Shown here piece after piece: positions 21,017-31,810 of a stretch of DNA of 33,979 nt. The notes under the pieces were generated by a model. That model was given only the letters and a program-made list of their open reading frames with translations. It did no database searches and was not told the origin of the DNA. Location: the NCBI GenBank assembly GCA_015680685.1, contig MNCI01026476.1, forward strand, positions 6,789 to 40,767, read 5' to 3'. Source of the stretch: Gnetum montanum (Eukaryota; Streptophyta; Gnetopsida; Gnetales; Gnetaceae). Made by a program: the position numbers and the translations under genes. Numbering within the stretch: position 1 is the stretch's first letter; each line of letters opens with the position of its first letter.

Positions 21017-21935
21017 ATGGCACCTTGACTGAAACATCCATAGGAAGGAGGACCATCCCAACCAAGGAACAAACAACCTAGAGTTGGAAGAGATTAACAA
21101 CAACAAGCCCAAGAACAAGCAGTAGAAACTCATGTGATGGAACCTCTACAAGAGGAGCCTAAAGTGGAATCTGTTTGACAAATTTCTAAAAAGTAGTCAT
21201 AACTAAACAATCCCATCAAGATGAGGTGCCAGGACCAATGCCAAGACTTGATGTCACATTGACTCAAGCCTATCTTGATAAGATCAAGCCCTGTGACATC
21301 CATTGTTTAGTTCTCTAAAGCATGCTCCAGTAGAAGTCAAGACATAGTTGCAAAACTCTTCCATGTGGCCAATCATCACTTCCAGTGGGGAATGATACAT
21401 GGGAGAGATATATCTCTTCTAAAATAGTAAGCAGGCAGAAGCCACCATGAAGATCAAGGACATTCAGGTGTCCTACTCAATGGAAGCCATTATGCAAGTC
21501 TTTGGGTTGCCTAATATTGGAACAAATTTGGTAGAGATCTCCATACAAGTAGACCTAGAGGCAAAGAAGGAGTGAACCTAGCGATGTTAGGGAGTGGACC
21601 ACAAGGACTATGGTGCACTCATCTAGATAGAGTGCATATATTTCAATATGGTGGTTTATCACCTTAATCTAATGATGAGGCCTAGTAAGTAAGGTGACAA
21701 CCTTTTTCACCTATGCTTATGCTACTTTGAGTGAAAAATTCCTCATAAACCTTCCATAGCTAATCTATCTAGAGATAAAGAAGAAATTTAAGGAAAATAA
21801 ATGTGGAAGGAAGGTGTTGCCCTTTCCCTACCTTATTAGAAAACTATGAAAAAGGGTAGGAATAGTTTGTTACACCAACGATATAATTAGGCATACTCCT
21901 TCTACCTCTTGGATAGAAATGATGAAAGAAAAGAC
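21017..21935 (+). pseudogene. Extra ORF of element B, N-terminal third, truncated
   Basis: The start ATGGCACCTTGACTGAAACA aligns with ATGGCCCCGAAACGCTCCCA at 1271. A recognisable late block is VCYTNDII near 21865-21890, corresponding to IRGYMNDVL of A near 2100-2122. Stops and shifts are dense, unlike in A. The coding similarity ends at about 21935, next to a foreign protease fragment, so the coiled-coil part and 3' LTR of B are missing. Confidence 0.65.
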
Positions 21936-21940
21936 CTCTA

Positions 21941-22042
21941 TCAAATATCAATTGGGTATTTTCCCTTTTCTACCTCTATTATTAAGTCTTCTATGATTCC
22001 TATGGGTTTTACACTCGAACCATCAGCCAATGATATTGTCAT
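21941..22042 (-). pseudogene. Foreign Ty3-type protease fragment, 33 residues, at the B/C junction
   Basis: The minus strand from 22042 reads MTISLADGSSVKPIGIIEDL, then IIEVEKGKYPIDI, then a stop, with no interruption. This is the flap region of a gypsy aspartic protease (cf. MADxSxxxPLGxxEDVxVxVxxxxFPVDF). It belongs to neither flank: it lies beyond the part of the C LTR that matches LTR A, and is opposite in strand to B. B's own protease equivalent reads LELEDQSIIVPLGLVENIV. The piece looks like filler DNA captured during a rearrangement. At this size the call rests on the motif match alone. Confidence 0.6.
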
Positions 22043-22228
22043 GTTGGGTTACCAAACAATTACACTTTACACTCAAAACTAGTTGTACTTATTCCACCTT
22101 CCTAATAAGCATGAGAACAGTAAATGACTTAAGAAATGTAAATGATTTAGTAAAAGTAAAATTAAACATTATGGAAAAGTAAATCTACACTAAGTGATAT
22201 GTCGTAATGATGAAGAATAATGTTGATC

Positions 22229-22234
22229 TTTATT
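22229..22234 (-). terminator. Poly(A) signal AATAAA in LTR C
   Basis: TTTATT on the plus strand gives AATAAAGATCAAC on the minus strand, matching AATAAAGATCAAG of LTR A at the same relative position. Confidence 0.5.
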
Positions 22235-22403
22235 TTTGTTTATGAATTATATTTAGAAATAATCCACTTGAATAAAGATTCCATACAACTATAATTCACC
22301 ATATTGCGAGCATTAACAACTAACTCTAACTTTGAGAAAACAAACTACAAGAATTTCACTAAGTGTTGGGCCTAAACATCTTGTTGATGCAATGGTGGGC
22401 TGG

Positions 22404-22520
22404 TATTTATAGGCATGACTATGACCCACTACATCATATCTATGATGACATATGTGAAGCTACAATGTCACATCCATAACATGGTAGATATGATATCATA
22501 GTCTTTAACATAAAATGTTT
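22404..22520 (-). promoter_or_regulatory. LTR promoter of element C: ATGATATCAT array and TATA box
   Basis: On the minus strand the sequence runs from ACTATGATATCATATC through GGATGTGACATTG and CATAGATATGATG to CTATAAATACC (TATA 22404-22411). ATGATATCAT keeps the GATATC centre of the A core GCGATATCGC, with outer CpGs replaced by transition products. The C array may thus be a methylation-eroded form of the A array. Confidence 0.55.
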
Positions 22521-22759
22521 CATCATACTCCCATGACTGATTGAAAACTTGTCCTTGAGTTTAAACAAAAGAAGGATATAGTCCCTTATAATCTTATGAG
22601 GTTACTTAGAATTTGGCATTATGAAAAATGTATATATGATTGACTCTCTTATGAATGCCACATTTTTTTTTGAGCAGTGTTACAAAATCATCATGCAATG
22701 CATGATTGACACACATAATGGAAAAAAATAATACAAAATAAAGTTAGATGTAGTATCTT

Positions 22760-25517
22760 TCATGTTCTAGGTGGTTGTGTCTCCTCCATTAGTTTCTTCC
22801 CTTTGTCATATGACTTTTGAAATTGATATCTATTTAGAATTTCTTATAGCTTTTCTTCCTTTGTTTTGGAATCATGTACTATCCATGCAAACTCAAAAAT
22901 GTTTAAAGGATTCATTACTTTTGAGGGACATGGTAGCTATGGGAACATTTTTGGCATTAACATACCATGCTACAAATTGTGTTCTTTCTACCTTAAAATC
23001 TCTAGCTATCTTCTTCAACTCTTGATAATTTTTCATCCTTTAGGATAGATTTGTTGTTACATCTTTCTGATCTTGGTAGGTAGAGTTGACTATTTTAAAT
23101 TTAGAGTTTACAATGTGGAGCTTTTTTTTGTGCGTCTTTTCTATCTATAAACTCTTTTTCATACATGAAATATATTGTAGACACTTTCTTCTCTAATTAA
23201 ATTCTTGCCTTACCTACTCTTAACATGGCTTAGTTAACATTTTAGAGATCTGCTAACCCTCTATATTCTATTAGGTCTTTATTATTGATTTCAACTTCAT
23301 GAACATGGGCAAGGTTATCTAAGATGGGTTGCCAACTAGGTGTTTGTTCTATGATGAAAGTAATTTTGGCTTTAGCCATATGGATTTCTTTCTCAGTGAT
23401 CTTCTTATACATGCCCACTTGATCCTTAATGTGTTCTTTGATTCTCTCATGTTTCTTAGCCTTATTTTGCAATGTGTTAATTGTAATAGCTAATGTTTTA
23501 GGACAATAGATGCTTCTTTCATTAAAGGAGTCCTATTTTCATGGGCTAGTTATCTAATATCAAGGCTAACTCTAGCAAACTTCTCTTGAAGTTGATGAAG
23601 GCTCTCTTCTAGTATGTTATTTTATTTCCTACTGTTTGTCAACGTTAAGTTCTCTACAACAATTCTTCTATTATCCTATTCTAGTGCAATAATGATCCTA
23701 TCATGTGCATACATCTAATATTTTACTACTAAGGAATTCCACACTACTTTCTCCTTTTCCATCTCCATTTGTTTTTATTTAGTCATTAGTTGGTCAATCT
23801 ATTCATTTCTAAATAATGCTATCTAGTTTGGTGTAATGTGCTATGCAAAATCTTTTCTTTTCTTTTTTAATGTAGCTCACTGTTCTTCAAGCTCTACACT
23901 TTACTTTCTACATGCTACATTCTTATTTCTACCATGACTAGTTTAACTTTTGTTGATATTAGTTCTAACTAGACTGTAGTGATATCATTGGGGATATCAA
24001 AAAAATGCTACATGATTTGTCTTGTATGTAGTAGTCTCTCTACCACATATTCTTGTTCTATAAGGGGAATCAATGTCATAGCTAAGGTTTCCATTCATTT
24101 AACTCCAGCAATATTTGCCAGTGGCATAATGGGAATATTAAAGGATTCTTTGATGTAATCAATTATGACTTCTACTACTTCTACTACATCTTGATATTGC
24201 ATTCCCCCAACTATGGCTCCTTCTCCTATTTCTAACATTACCTATAACGATGTAGCACTTCCTAAGATTTGTTATGCCTAGACATCATCCTTCCCTACCT
24301 ACAAAGATACTTGACCATTTGTAGTTCTTATGGATATAGTAGGTCTATTGCAATTATCCATAACTTTGTACATACTTGAAATCTCCTTGCTACTCCAACT
24401 TATTATTTCTACTATCTATTGTAAATGGCTCATTGAAGGTCTATAGTGTTGTTGCAGGTGGAACACTTTTTTCTAATCATTCTATAGCTAGAGTTAATCC
24501 ACTATATCTATCTTGTTTAGTGCCTACAACTAGAATATTTTCCACTAGTGTTGATCTTTCTAAAGCCTTAGTGTCTACTAATTTGTTGACTTGAACTTTC
24601 TTGTGTGGCACTGGCTTGTAAATTCTAGCATATGATGCATTTTGAGCCTTATGAAGGACATCATTGGTGTAGCTCAAAATTCTAGCTTATTGGCACAACT
24701 TCTTAATAAGACAAGAGAATGATAGAGTGGGTTTCCTTGTCTTCTTCTCCTCAAATCCTCTTTGTATTTTTTGGAATAGTAGATGAGCAATGTTGGCTTA
24801 GAATTTTCCCATTAAAATTTTACTTCCTCTGGTAGTATAGGTGGAAATTTTATTAAGCTTCTTTGTTGGAAATATATAAAATATTCCAATCTTTAAATAA
24901 ATCTTCTCAACAATAGATAGTCCACTATATTCCTTTTCAATGGTTCCATATGCCCTCTATAGGCTTAAATTTCTTACACCTATGTTGGACCTTATGAATA
25001 TTTGAGCTATGTTGACCTTGAAATTTGGTATATTCAATGCCTTTGCAATTAATTCTATGAAGTATAACACTATGAATTCTTTAATTTCTACGATGGCATC
25101 ATCTTGTTTATTTTACCAAAATTGGTAGACTCCTTCTAGGTATTATTCATCATTGCTTAAAATGATGGGCCATAGGGGAGAGGTTAGAAGTTGTTTGTAA
25201 ATCTCCATAGGTGTTAACTACATGAATTCATCTAAATTGAGTTCCACTATAATAGTGAACATGATATACTTCTCTTGAATATTCTGAAGACACTCATTAG
25301 AGAGTGTTAGGCATTGTCCTTATTCTGGAGCTAGTGACACATTAGCTTATACTTGCATAAATTTTCCTATTGCAACTATGGGTTAATAGATGCTATATTA
25401 TTATTCCTCTTTCTTTTTAGGAAGATTTTATTTTACATCTCATCCTCTACATCTTACTTTGGATCTTTTCTCCTCAGGTTGTGATGGTCCTCCAACTTTG
25501 AGTCTCTTTCACAACAT
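22760..25517 (-). pseudogene. Extra ORF of element C, complete length but decayed
   Basis: The minus-strand start lies in GATTGTAGATG (ATG 25517-25515), matching the ORF start contexts of A and B. Recognisable blocks include ALNIPNFKVNIAQ near 25030 (cf. VLNLPNSGSHVAR), TNDVLHKAQNASYA at 24627-24668 (cf. MNDVL.KAQNASYA), DQVGMYKKITEKEIHM at 23377-23424 (cf. DQVGMYRQILEKEIHM in A), and QFVAWYVNAK near 22970 (cf. VFTAWYVKSN). The frame changes between the second and third blocks, and stops are frequent. Because C reads QNASYA and the EKEIHM coiled-coil block like A, these are the most conserved parts of the protein and mark where constraint acted. Confidence 0.72.
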
Positions 25518-26109
25518 CTACAATCCTAAAGAATTTTAAGATTACTCAAAATTCTAGAAAAAAAGCCCAATAGTTCATGACCCTTCATTGTATTTTGAGT
25601 TTCAATCAAAACCATTATTCATTATTAACTTTATTTTTACTTCAAGTCATAGAGTTAGAAAAATTTGTTACTTGGACAAAACCCTTTATAAGAAAAACCC
25701 TTAATTGATAATTTCTAGCAATTAGATATAATTTTATCTTGAATGATCTATCACAATCTTTGATTTATTATTCAAAACATATTCAAATAGTCATTTAAAA
25801 AGAAACATTAAGCTTATTAACTTATGTTAGATTGAAATGTGATTATCTCTTATTCTTCTTACCCTTACATTGTTCTTCCAAATGTTAGAAAATTTTTTGT
25901 GCCATTCATAAAAAACTATGCATAACACTCTCCCCCATGACTAAGTTTTTCACTCAATAACCAAAAGGATTCAATAATGACATAAATTATGCATGCGGTA
26001 AAGAAGATATGGAGCTCTAAAATTTGGAAGTCAGAAAAATAATATGAAATCTCTATGTATGAAATGAGGAAGTGAAAACTTTTCCTACTAGTCCATGTGT
26101 ATATATAGA

Positions 26110-26200
26110 TTTTTATAAGGAGGATATCATAGATGTAACATCATTGATGCAATATCACAAAGCCTCATATAGTGTATCTATGATATCATCATTGAAATTT
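26110..26200 (-). promoter_or_regulatory. Internal promoter-like block of element C
   Basis: On the minus strand ATGATATCATAGATAC, GTGATATTGCATC, ATGATGTTACATC and ATGATATCC are followed by TATAAAAATC (TATA 26110-26117) and a run of TATATATA. The block lies about 600 bases before the C ORF start. The cores match this element's own LTR array (ATGATATCAT), as in A and B. Confidence 0.5.
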
Positions 26201-26987
26201 TTAAAAGTTTTCACAAAATCTAGTGGAAAAATTAAATGGAATGAGTAGTTTGGAATGTGTAAAGATGATCCAAAGGATTCTTGATCATAGATGATACTTA
26301 GAATATAATAATTTGTTGTCAAAATTATATGAAAGAAGTAATTTGGGCAAGATAAGTCAGCTAGGTTTTTAGGAGATGGTTTGATCAAAATTACTAAACT
26401 TATGAGTGAATATGAATATGTAGGAAAATAATGATGATTGTTTGAGTATTCAGGATGTGTAAGATGATGTGGAATTTATCATTAAGTATGAAACACAAGA
26501 TTTATACAAGTGGATTCTCCAAAAAGCAAGCTCCTACCCTTAATGCCCTTGTATAACTATATCTACTAGTATCTATCGACACTCAATGAGTTGAATGTAA
26601 ATCATACTTTTTTTTCAAGATACATGGTAGTATTTCCCTAATAAAAAATCATACTATATTATACACAATCTTCATATTATAATTATATATAATAGTGAGA
26701 TGAAATGGTAGTAGTAGGGATTGCAAAAAATGGGACATGAGGTTTCTTACCATAGGCATAATAAATTCTATATGTAATGCATGGTTAAAATGACTTTAGA
26801 CTTTTTGTCTAAGCTTTGAACCAAGTCCATACCACTTACTAGTGACATTTCATTGTATCATCCCAAAACTAACAACCATAAGACTATTACAATTTCAAGA
26901 AATAGTATTACTTAACAATGAAGTACTAGGAAGTAATTTATTAACTAAGTTTATTTTAAAAGGAGGCTTGGCTATTAGACAAAGGAG

Positions 26988-27200
26988 TGCCTTCAGGCAT
27001 GAGTAACATGTCTTTTTAGCCCCATAACCAATGCGAGTTCAAGAAACCTTGAATTTTTTTAAAATTCATCTACCTTTAGGTATGGGTAACATGTCTTTCT
27101 CGTGGAATCCCTAGAAATTTTTATTATGTGTATTTATTATGTTATTACTATGTCAACCTTATCAAAGGACTACCGTTGGGCATGGGTAACATGTCTTTCT
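26988..27200 (-). repeat. Three spaced copies of a roughly 30-bp motif in the C spacer
   Basis: Copies at about 26988-27016, 27071-27100 and 27171-27200 share (plus strand) TACCnTTGGGCATGGGTAAC followed by ATGTCTTTCT, spaced 84 and 100 bases. Element B has one copy in the opposite strand sense at about 19697-19726. The repeated unit carries ACATGT. Its role is unknown. Confidence 0.65.
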
Positions 27201-27370
27201 AGTAACATTGTAAGGTAACACTTATTTTAGAACATACTTCCATTTTTGTTAGAACTCTAGTAAATAATACAACTTAATAGGATAATAAGTCTCATTGTAG
27301 TAGCTTTAAATAATCTAAAATCCCCCTTGATGTCACATCCTTTACATTCCCACTTGGTTCTTTACCTTTC

Positions 27371-27463
27371 CATTAATTTATGATGATGTATGTAAAGCTA
27401 AGATATCACATCTATGACATCATAGATATGATATTGTAGTCTTTAACATACAATGTTTCATCA
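27371..27463 (-). mobile_element. 5' LTR remnant of element C
   Basis: The minus-strand sequence from 27463 (TGATGAAACATTGTATG) repeats the start of the C 3' LTR (TGATGAAACATTTTATG at 22525). The match continues through GTTAAAGACTA and GATATCATATCTA to CATCATCAT, where it ends at about 27371. TG at 27463 marks the outer end of the element. The five flanking bases 27464-27468 (CTTGG) would be the target duplication. Confidence 0.7.
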
Positions 27464-27694
27464 CTTGGTTTTTTTGAATATGTTAATATATGTTCTTGTG
27501 TTAGAAAAAATAAGATAATTATGATGTTCTTATCCTTGTGGTTTGATACATGGTGATCATTAAATTTCCTAAATTATTTACAATTATGTTTTAATAAACT
27601 ACTCATTATTTATTATGTAACTTTTATTAAGGATTGCTTAGTATTAGTTGCATCCTTGAATTGCCTTTCATATTCTAATGTGCATCCACCACCA

Positions 27695-29445
27695 TCGTTC
27701 TAAACATATCATTCACTAATACAAATCCATCACCATTCTAATGTTATTCATGATCACTTATCATCCCTTCACCTAAGAAACCAAACATGACATTTAATCT
27801 CTACCATTCATCTAAGATATCATTACTTAACATAAGCAAACTTTTAATTACAAAGAAAATGCAAAAAAAAAAATTACCAAGGTATTATAAAGTGAATGAA
27901 TCAATTGTAAAAAGGAGACTAGAAAGTGGTAGAGAAAGTAATGAGAAAAGAGACTAAGAGTGGAATAGGATAGAGATGAGAAAGAAAATAGTGAATTTTG
28001 AGGCAACAAAAATAGAAAAGAAAGAGAAAAAATAAAGGTAGCACCAAGGTGTTACATCTCTTTTGAAGACATTGGGTATGGTAGTATGATCATGATTTAT
28101 ATATTATATGTGTGGTCCTAACTAGGTTATCAGGGACTAGTTATTTTATTATGATTTCACTTTATATGTTATGATTACAATGTCTTTACATGCTTATGTA
28201 CACTAGCCTTGTGTCATATGTTAGACATGTGATGTGGCTGGTAAGGATGTTGGATTAGGGTACAAGAGCAACTATTTAGTATGTATTTATACTTTATGTG
28301 TAATTTTTATTTTTATGCATTTGAGTTGTAGCACTATGTTGTGTAATATTTGGATGTGATTTTAGCATGTGAATTTATAGGGCATTTGATATAGATCTCA
28401 TAGGTTCAAACAAATTTTAATTTGGGGTCCCAGTGTATTTGTTATGCTTATTGAACGTACAAGGCATTAGTAGAGAAAATAAAAAAAAACACTTATGAAA
28501 ATATTTCCTTTAAGAAATCTTAAAAGTAATTATAAATTGGTTTTCCCATGACATGTGATGTGCATAATAAATTATATGACTTTGAAGTATAATGCATATG
28601 CATTATGCATTATGTATAAGTAAAAAAATAAAACACCGCCATCTTTCTTTTGTTTTTATCATTGCCTCCTACACCATGTACCACAAGAATTTTGGGTTTT
28701 TCTTTCATAGAAACAAAAACTAATTCTAAGTTTGTTCTTTCATGTTTCTTAGTTTTCCTTTGTTTTTCCACTTATTTTTAAAATTTTAGCTTTGTGGAAA
28801 GATTTTACTTGCTATCAACTTAGATTTGGAATTACTATATTCATATCTACTTGGGTACAAAACTTGTTTGGAGAAAAATGGAGTTTTATTGGGATTTTAA
28901 GGATTTCATGTTCATTTTGGACTCTATGCTTCAACAATTATAATTGATAGGTTATTTTTTCTTTCCCCTATATTTTTATGCCAGATTAATGTATATGATT
29001 ATGTGATGTGGGTATGTGGGATGAATAGTTCAAAGTTTGAATTTGAACATATTATTTTACAAATTTCCTAAAATTTTATGGTTTTGGTTGTAGATTGTTT
29101 ATGAATAAATATGCAATGTATGAAATGATATAAACTTTTGGAATATTAGATGTGATATTGCTGAGACTAGCATGATTGGAATATTATATTTCATGCGAGT
29201 TTTAATTATCACTAGCTGTAAATAAATATTATTATTTATTATTTTATTAATTAAAATTTAAATGCACATAGAGTTTCTTCTAGGAGTCGGATTGAGGTGA
29301 AATTAGTTTCATTGGGTTCATCTTTAAATGTAATTTCTAATTGTAAATTTTTTTTTTACTTTGGGATAAATCATCTTGAAGGTTTCAATAGTGGTCAAAT
29401 TTTCATAATTATATGTAGTTCAAGAAATATGGTTGTGGTGTGAAA
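27695..29445 (-). repeat. Right arm of the large inverted repeat; probable 3' LTR of element D
   Basis: This is the reverse-complement counterpart of 10370-11916. On the minus strand it lies downstream of a Tat-like integrase that ends near 29950, which is where a 3' LTR should be. Similarity to the left arm ends at 29445 on one side and at about 27730-27695 on the other. The arm is about 200 bases longer than the left one, so indels have accumulated. Confidence 0.62.
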
Positions 29446-29949
29446 TCTATAGTGGTTAGGGTTTTAAAAAACCAATATGAAAAACATAATAAAAAATACA
29501 AGCATGGAAAGAGTTTAACAGTATGATTATCACAGCAAACAAAACATAGTGCTCATAATAGAAGTGGAACATGACTAGGTTAGACACTTTAATAATACTA
29601 ATTATTGATTAATTTAATAATCCTCTCATTATCTCATTCAAACTTTCAACATGTTCTCATATGAAGAAGAACTGTGAAATGTTTATGCTCTTAGCATAAG
29701 GTATATCACTTGCAAATATCCTCATTGTTAATGTGTTGTGAAAGAAGGATTAGGAGAATAGAATAAGAAAAAATAGGAAAAATAGATGAAATCATGTAGG
29801 AGAATTACAAAAGAATAATGATAGAATAAAAATGAAGAATAGGAAAAGGATGGAATCAAAAATAGTGCAATGTAATATAACTAAGAGGGGATAAATATTA
29901 AAGAAAATGTATTTATCATTTTGGAATTAAATGTAGGAATTCTTGAGAT
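29446..29949 (-). other. Non-coding stretch between integrase and LTR of element D
   Basis: Purine-rich on the plus strand near 29740-29900 (runs of GGA/AAT). No gene, and no certain polypurine tract could be placed. Confidence 0.4.
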
Positions 29950-30990
29950 AAGCTTGATTGAAAAGATCTAGATATTTCTTTTCATTTAAGTTTGCTAAGT
30001 AATATGCTCTATTTCCCTAAGGCTTTTGATAACAATGAAAGGATCTTGCAAGTTAGAAGAAAATTTTGTATTTTTGGCATTTGTAAAATATCATATAATG
30101 ATATCACCTTTTTTTAACTTCTCTAAGTCAAGATGCCTATCATGATGATGTCTCATGACATTTTGATAATTTTAGATATTAAAAGTTTCTTGCTTGCTAT
30201 TTTCTTCAAGTGGATTTAGATGAACACAATGCATGTTCTTATTTTCTTAATTTATCATCTAATTATTCAAGGTTATCCAAAGAGAGGACATATCTAGCTC
30301 AACCAACAACATAGATTTAGATCCATAGGTTAATAGAAATGGGGTTTAGCCAATGACATTTAAAAAAGTGATTTGTTAGACTCATTACAAAAAATGGGAT
30401 AATTACGTGTGCCAATTTCTTTGGGATTTGTTGAACATGGTTTTGAATAAATAGATTAAGGATCTATTGGTAGATTTGACTTGACTATTAGATTAAGGAT
30501 AATAGGGATATGAGAATGAATGGTAATTTGGAATTAATCTCAAAAATTTGGAAACTTCTTTGCTTTGAATTGGGGTTCATTATCAATAATGATTTGAAGG
30601 TGGATGTTAAAAAAAGTGATGATATGGTCCAAGATGAAATGATAAATGTGTTTGGGTTTGGTAGATTTTAGAGAAGTGGCTTCAATACATTTTATAAAGT
30701 ACTTTATATCTATTAAAACAAATTGATGACTAGAAGAAGATAGAGGATTAATAAAACCTATAAGACCTAACCCCCATTTCTGGAAAAGATACACAATTTT
30801 TAAGGTTTGAAGTTCTTAAGATGGGATGTAAATAGGTGATCCATGACATTGATAAGTATCATAGGTTTGAGCTCCATCATGACTTAGAAAATGTAGAAGG
30901 ACACCTGATGCAGAGACATGACATAGAATACCAAGGTTAATGATATAAGAGTATAAAGAACACTTGTGGAAAACATCCCTTTGAGATGAG
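29950..30990 (-). pseudogene. Integrase of element D, decayed
   Basis: The minus strand shows GSPIYIPS.EL near 30835, then YLFQKWGLGLIGFINPLSSS at 30735-30794, then HQFVLIDIKYFIKCIEATSL. The line corresponds to the Tat phrase KWGLDxIGPIxPPSS with TKWVEA. The first catalytic Asp is Gly here (WGLGLIG), while the second is kept in IIIDNEPQF near 30560. Further down come fragments of the C-terminal domain, ending with AYYLANLN near 29990 (cf. GxYxLxxxDG). An open stretch of 84 residues remains (30540-30794); elsewhere stops are frequent. Confidence 0.75.
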
Positions 30991-31129
30991 GATAGATTTT
31001 TAGAAGTCTCTTCAATTTAAAGGTACTTTATGATGTCTCAATATTATTCATCCTCTTTAAGATTAACAAAACTAATATGTTTTATGTTGCTAATCATGAT
31101 TGACATATCTTAAATCAAGTGAGGTAGAT

Positions 31130-31651
31130 GATCTTTATGAAAAACAGGATCTATGAGAAGTAAAAATATGGCTAAGGAATTTGCAACCATATTTTCAAAA
31201 TGGTTTATATGTATTAGGAGACATTCATCAAATCATGAAATAATTTTTTTAACTAGTTGTAGATGTTTAGATTTGTAAGCATATTTATTTTTAACGTAAT
31301 GAATCACTAATTGACAATCATGGCAAACTAAAATTTTCTTTATACCTAACTAAAGGGCTAAACATAATCCTAGAGTAAGGCCCTTATCTTCAACTATGTT
31401 ATTCCTTCATGAAAAGATGAATCTATATGCTTGTAAATTGGATCTTTATCATCACACTTGAGAACACAAGATACACTAGAAATTTTAGATGTATAAGCAT
31501 TATCAAAGTATATATGATCATCAAAATCATCATGGGTTGAAGTTACAATGGGAGGTTTTGTTGGTTCAATGATGTCTAATTTTTTTGGAGGTGGTTGAAC
31601 AATCATAGTAGATGGTTTTGATAAAGATGCTAAATCAAGAAGGTTCACCAT
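31130..31651 (-). pseudogene. Archaeal-type RNase H of element D, decayed
   Basis: The minus-strand frame from 31651 shows a linker rich in Pro/Lys, then DHIYFDNAYTSKISSVSCVL (cf. YFDGAxSxxGSGAG), with the first catalytic Asp retained. One stop at 31394-31396 interrupts HEGIT, and the frame then goes on as NNIVEDKGLTLGLCLALQLG (cf. TNNxAEYEALxxGLxxA) and VCHDCQLVIHYVKNKYAYKS (cf. GDSQLVxxQxxGxYxxK). The end MVANSLA corresponds to VADALA. The second catalytic residue position reads Glu-Asp instead of Glu-Tyr, and GDS has become HDC. The domain removes RNA from the RNA-DNA hybrid during reverse transcription. Confidence 0.78.
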
Positions 31652-31810
31652 ATATTAAAACTAAAATGCTTTTTATTACATCTAGAGATCCCTAAGATTT
31701 ATTGGACAAAAGAAATATACATAGTGAAACACCATGAAAATTACGAGTCGGCCTCAGGCAAAGATTCGCAATTCAAGCGAGAGCGCGCATCAGTTTTATT
31801 CAAGGACAAG

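Larger units (their letters stand above)
11917..21935 (+). mobile_element. Element B: decayed Athila-like Ty3/gypsy retrotransposon, 3' end lost
   Basis: The order is 5' LTR (11917-12814), primer site (12816), gag, protease, RT/RNase H, integrase, polypurine-like tract (19074), spacer, internal promoter-like block (20455-20568) and the start of the extra ORF (21017). The element stops at about 21935 against a foreign protease fragment and the truncated LTR of C, so B lacks most of its last ORF and its 3' LTR. All genes carry many stops and several frameshifts. Pol wording (FKDYFSLSFVDQ, VFIDDFS, GIDFMGPI) fits the Athila branch. Confidence 0.8.
22043..22525 (-). mobile_element. 3' LTR of element C, truncated
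   Basis: On the minus strand the LTR starts TGATGAAAC at 22525, directly after the polypurine-like CATGGGAGTA. It contains a palindrome array, TATAAATA (22404-22411), AATAAA (22229-22234), CTTCATCATTACGACAT and GGAATAAGTACAACT (cf. GGAACGAGTACGACTTGG of LTR A), and GGTAACCCAACATG. It then stops at about 22043. Relative to the 1021-bp LTR A, roughly the last third is missing. Confidence 0.72.
25518..27370 (-). other. Post-pol spacer of element C
   Basis: Non-coding. The minus-strand words ATGGACTTGGTTC, TTAACCATGCATTACA and GAAACCTCATGTCCCATTT (26710-26830) match element A at 10-120. The spacer holds a triple repeat (26988-27200) and the internal promoter-like block (26110-26200). No gene found in it. 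Confidence 0.6.
22043..27463 (-). mobile_element. Element C: Athila-like copy without gag-pol
   Basis: Read on the minus strand, a 93-base 5' LTR remnant (27463 to 27371) joins directly to the post-pol spacer. An internal promoter-like block (26110-26200), the whole extra ORF (25517 to about 22760) and a truncated 3' LTR follow. No gag, protease, RT or integrase is present. A single deletion from within the 5' LTR U3 to the post-pol spacer would explain this. An origin as a non-autonomous form is an alternative. Confidence 0.7.
27695..31660 (-). mobile_element. Element D: Tat-like Ty3/gypsy retrotransposon, 3' part
   Basis: Minus strand: archaeal-type RNase H (about 31651-31130), linker and integrase (about 30990-29950), a non-coding stretch (29950-29446), then the presumed LTR. 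The extra RNase H between RT and integrase is the mark of the Tat branch. The upstream RT and gag are cut off where element E begins at about 31717. Confidence 0.68.

Noticed and set aside
22771-23048. Plus-strand open frames at 22771-23048
   Set aside because: They are antisense to the C-terminal part of the C extra ORF, which is recognisable on the minus strand (QFVAWYVNAK).
24376-24594. Plus-strand open frame of 72 codons
   Set aside because: Antisense to the KAQNASYA region of the C extra ORF. No domain of its own.
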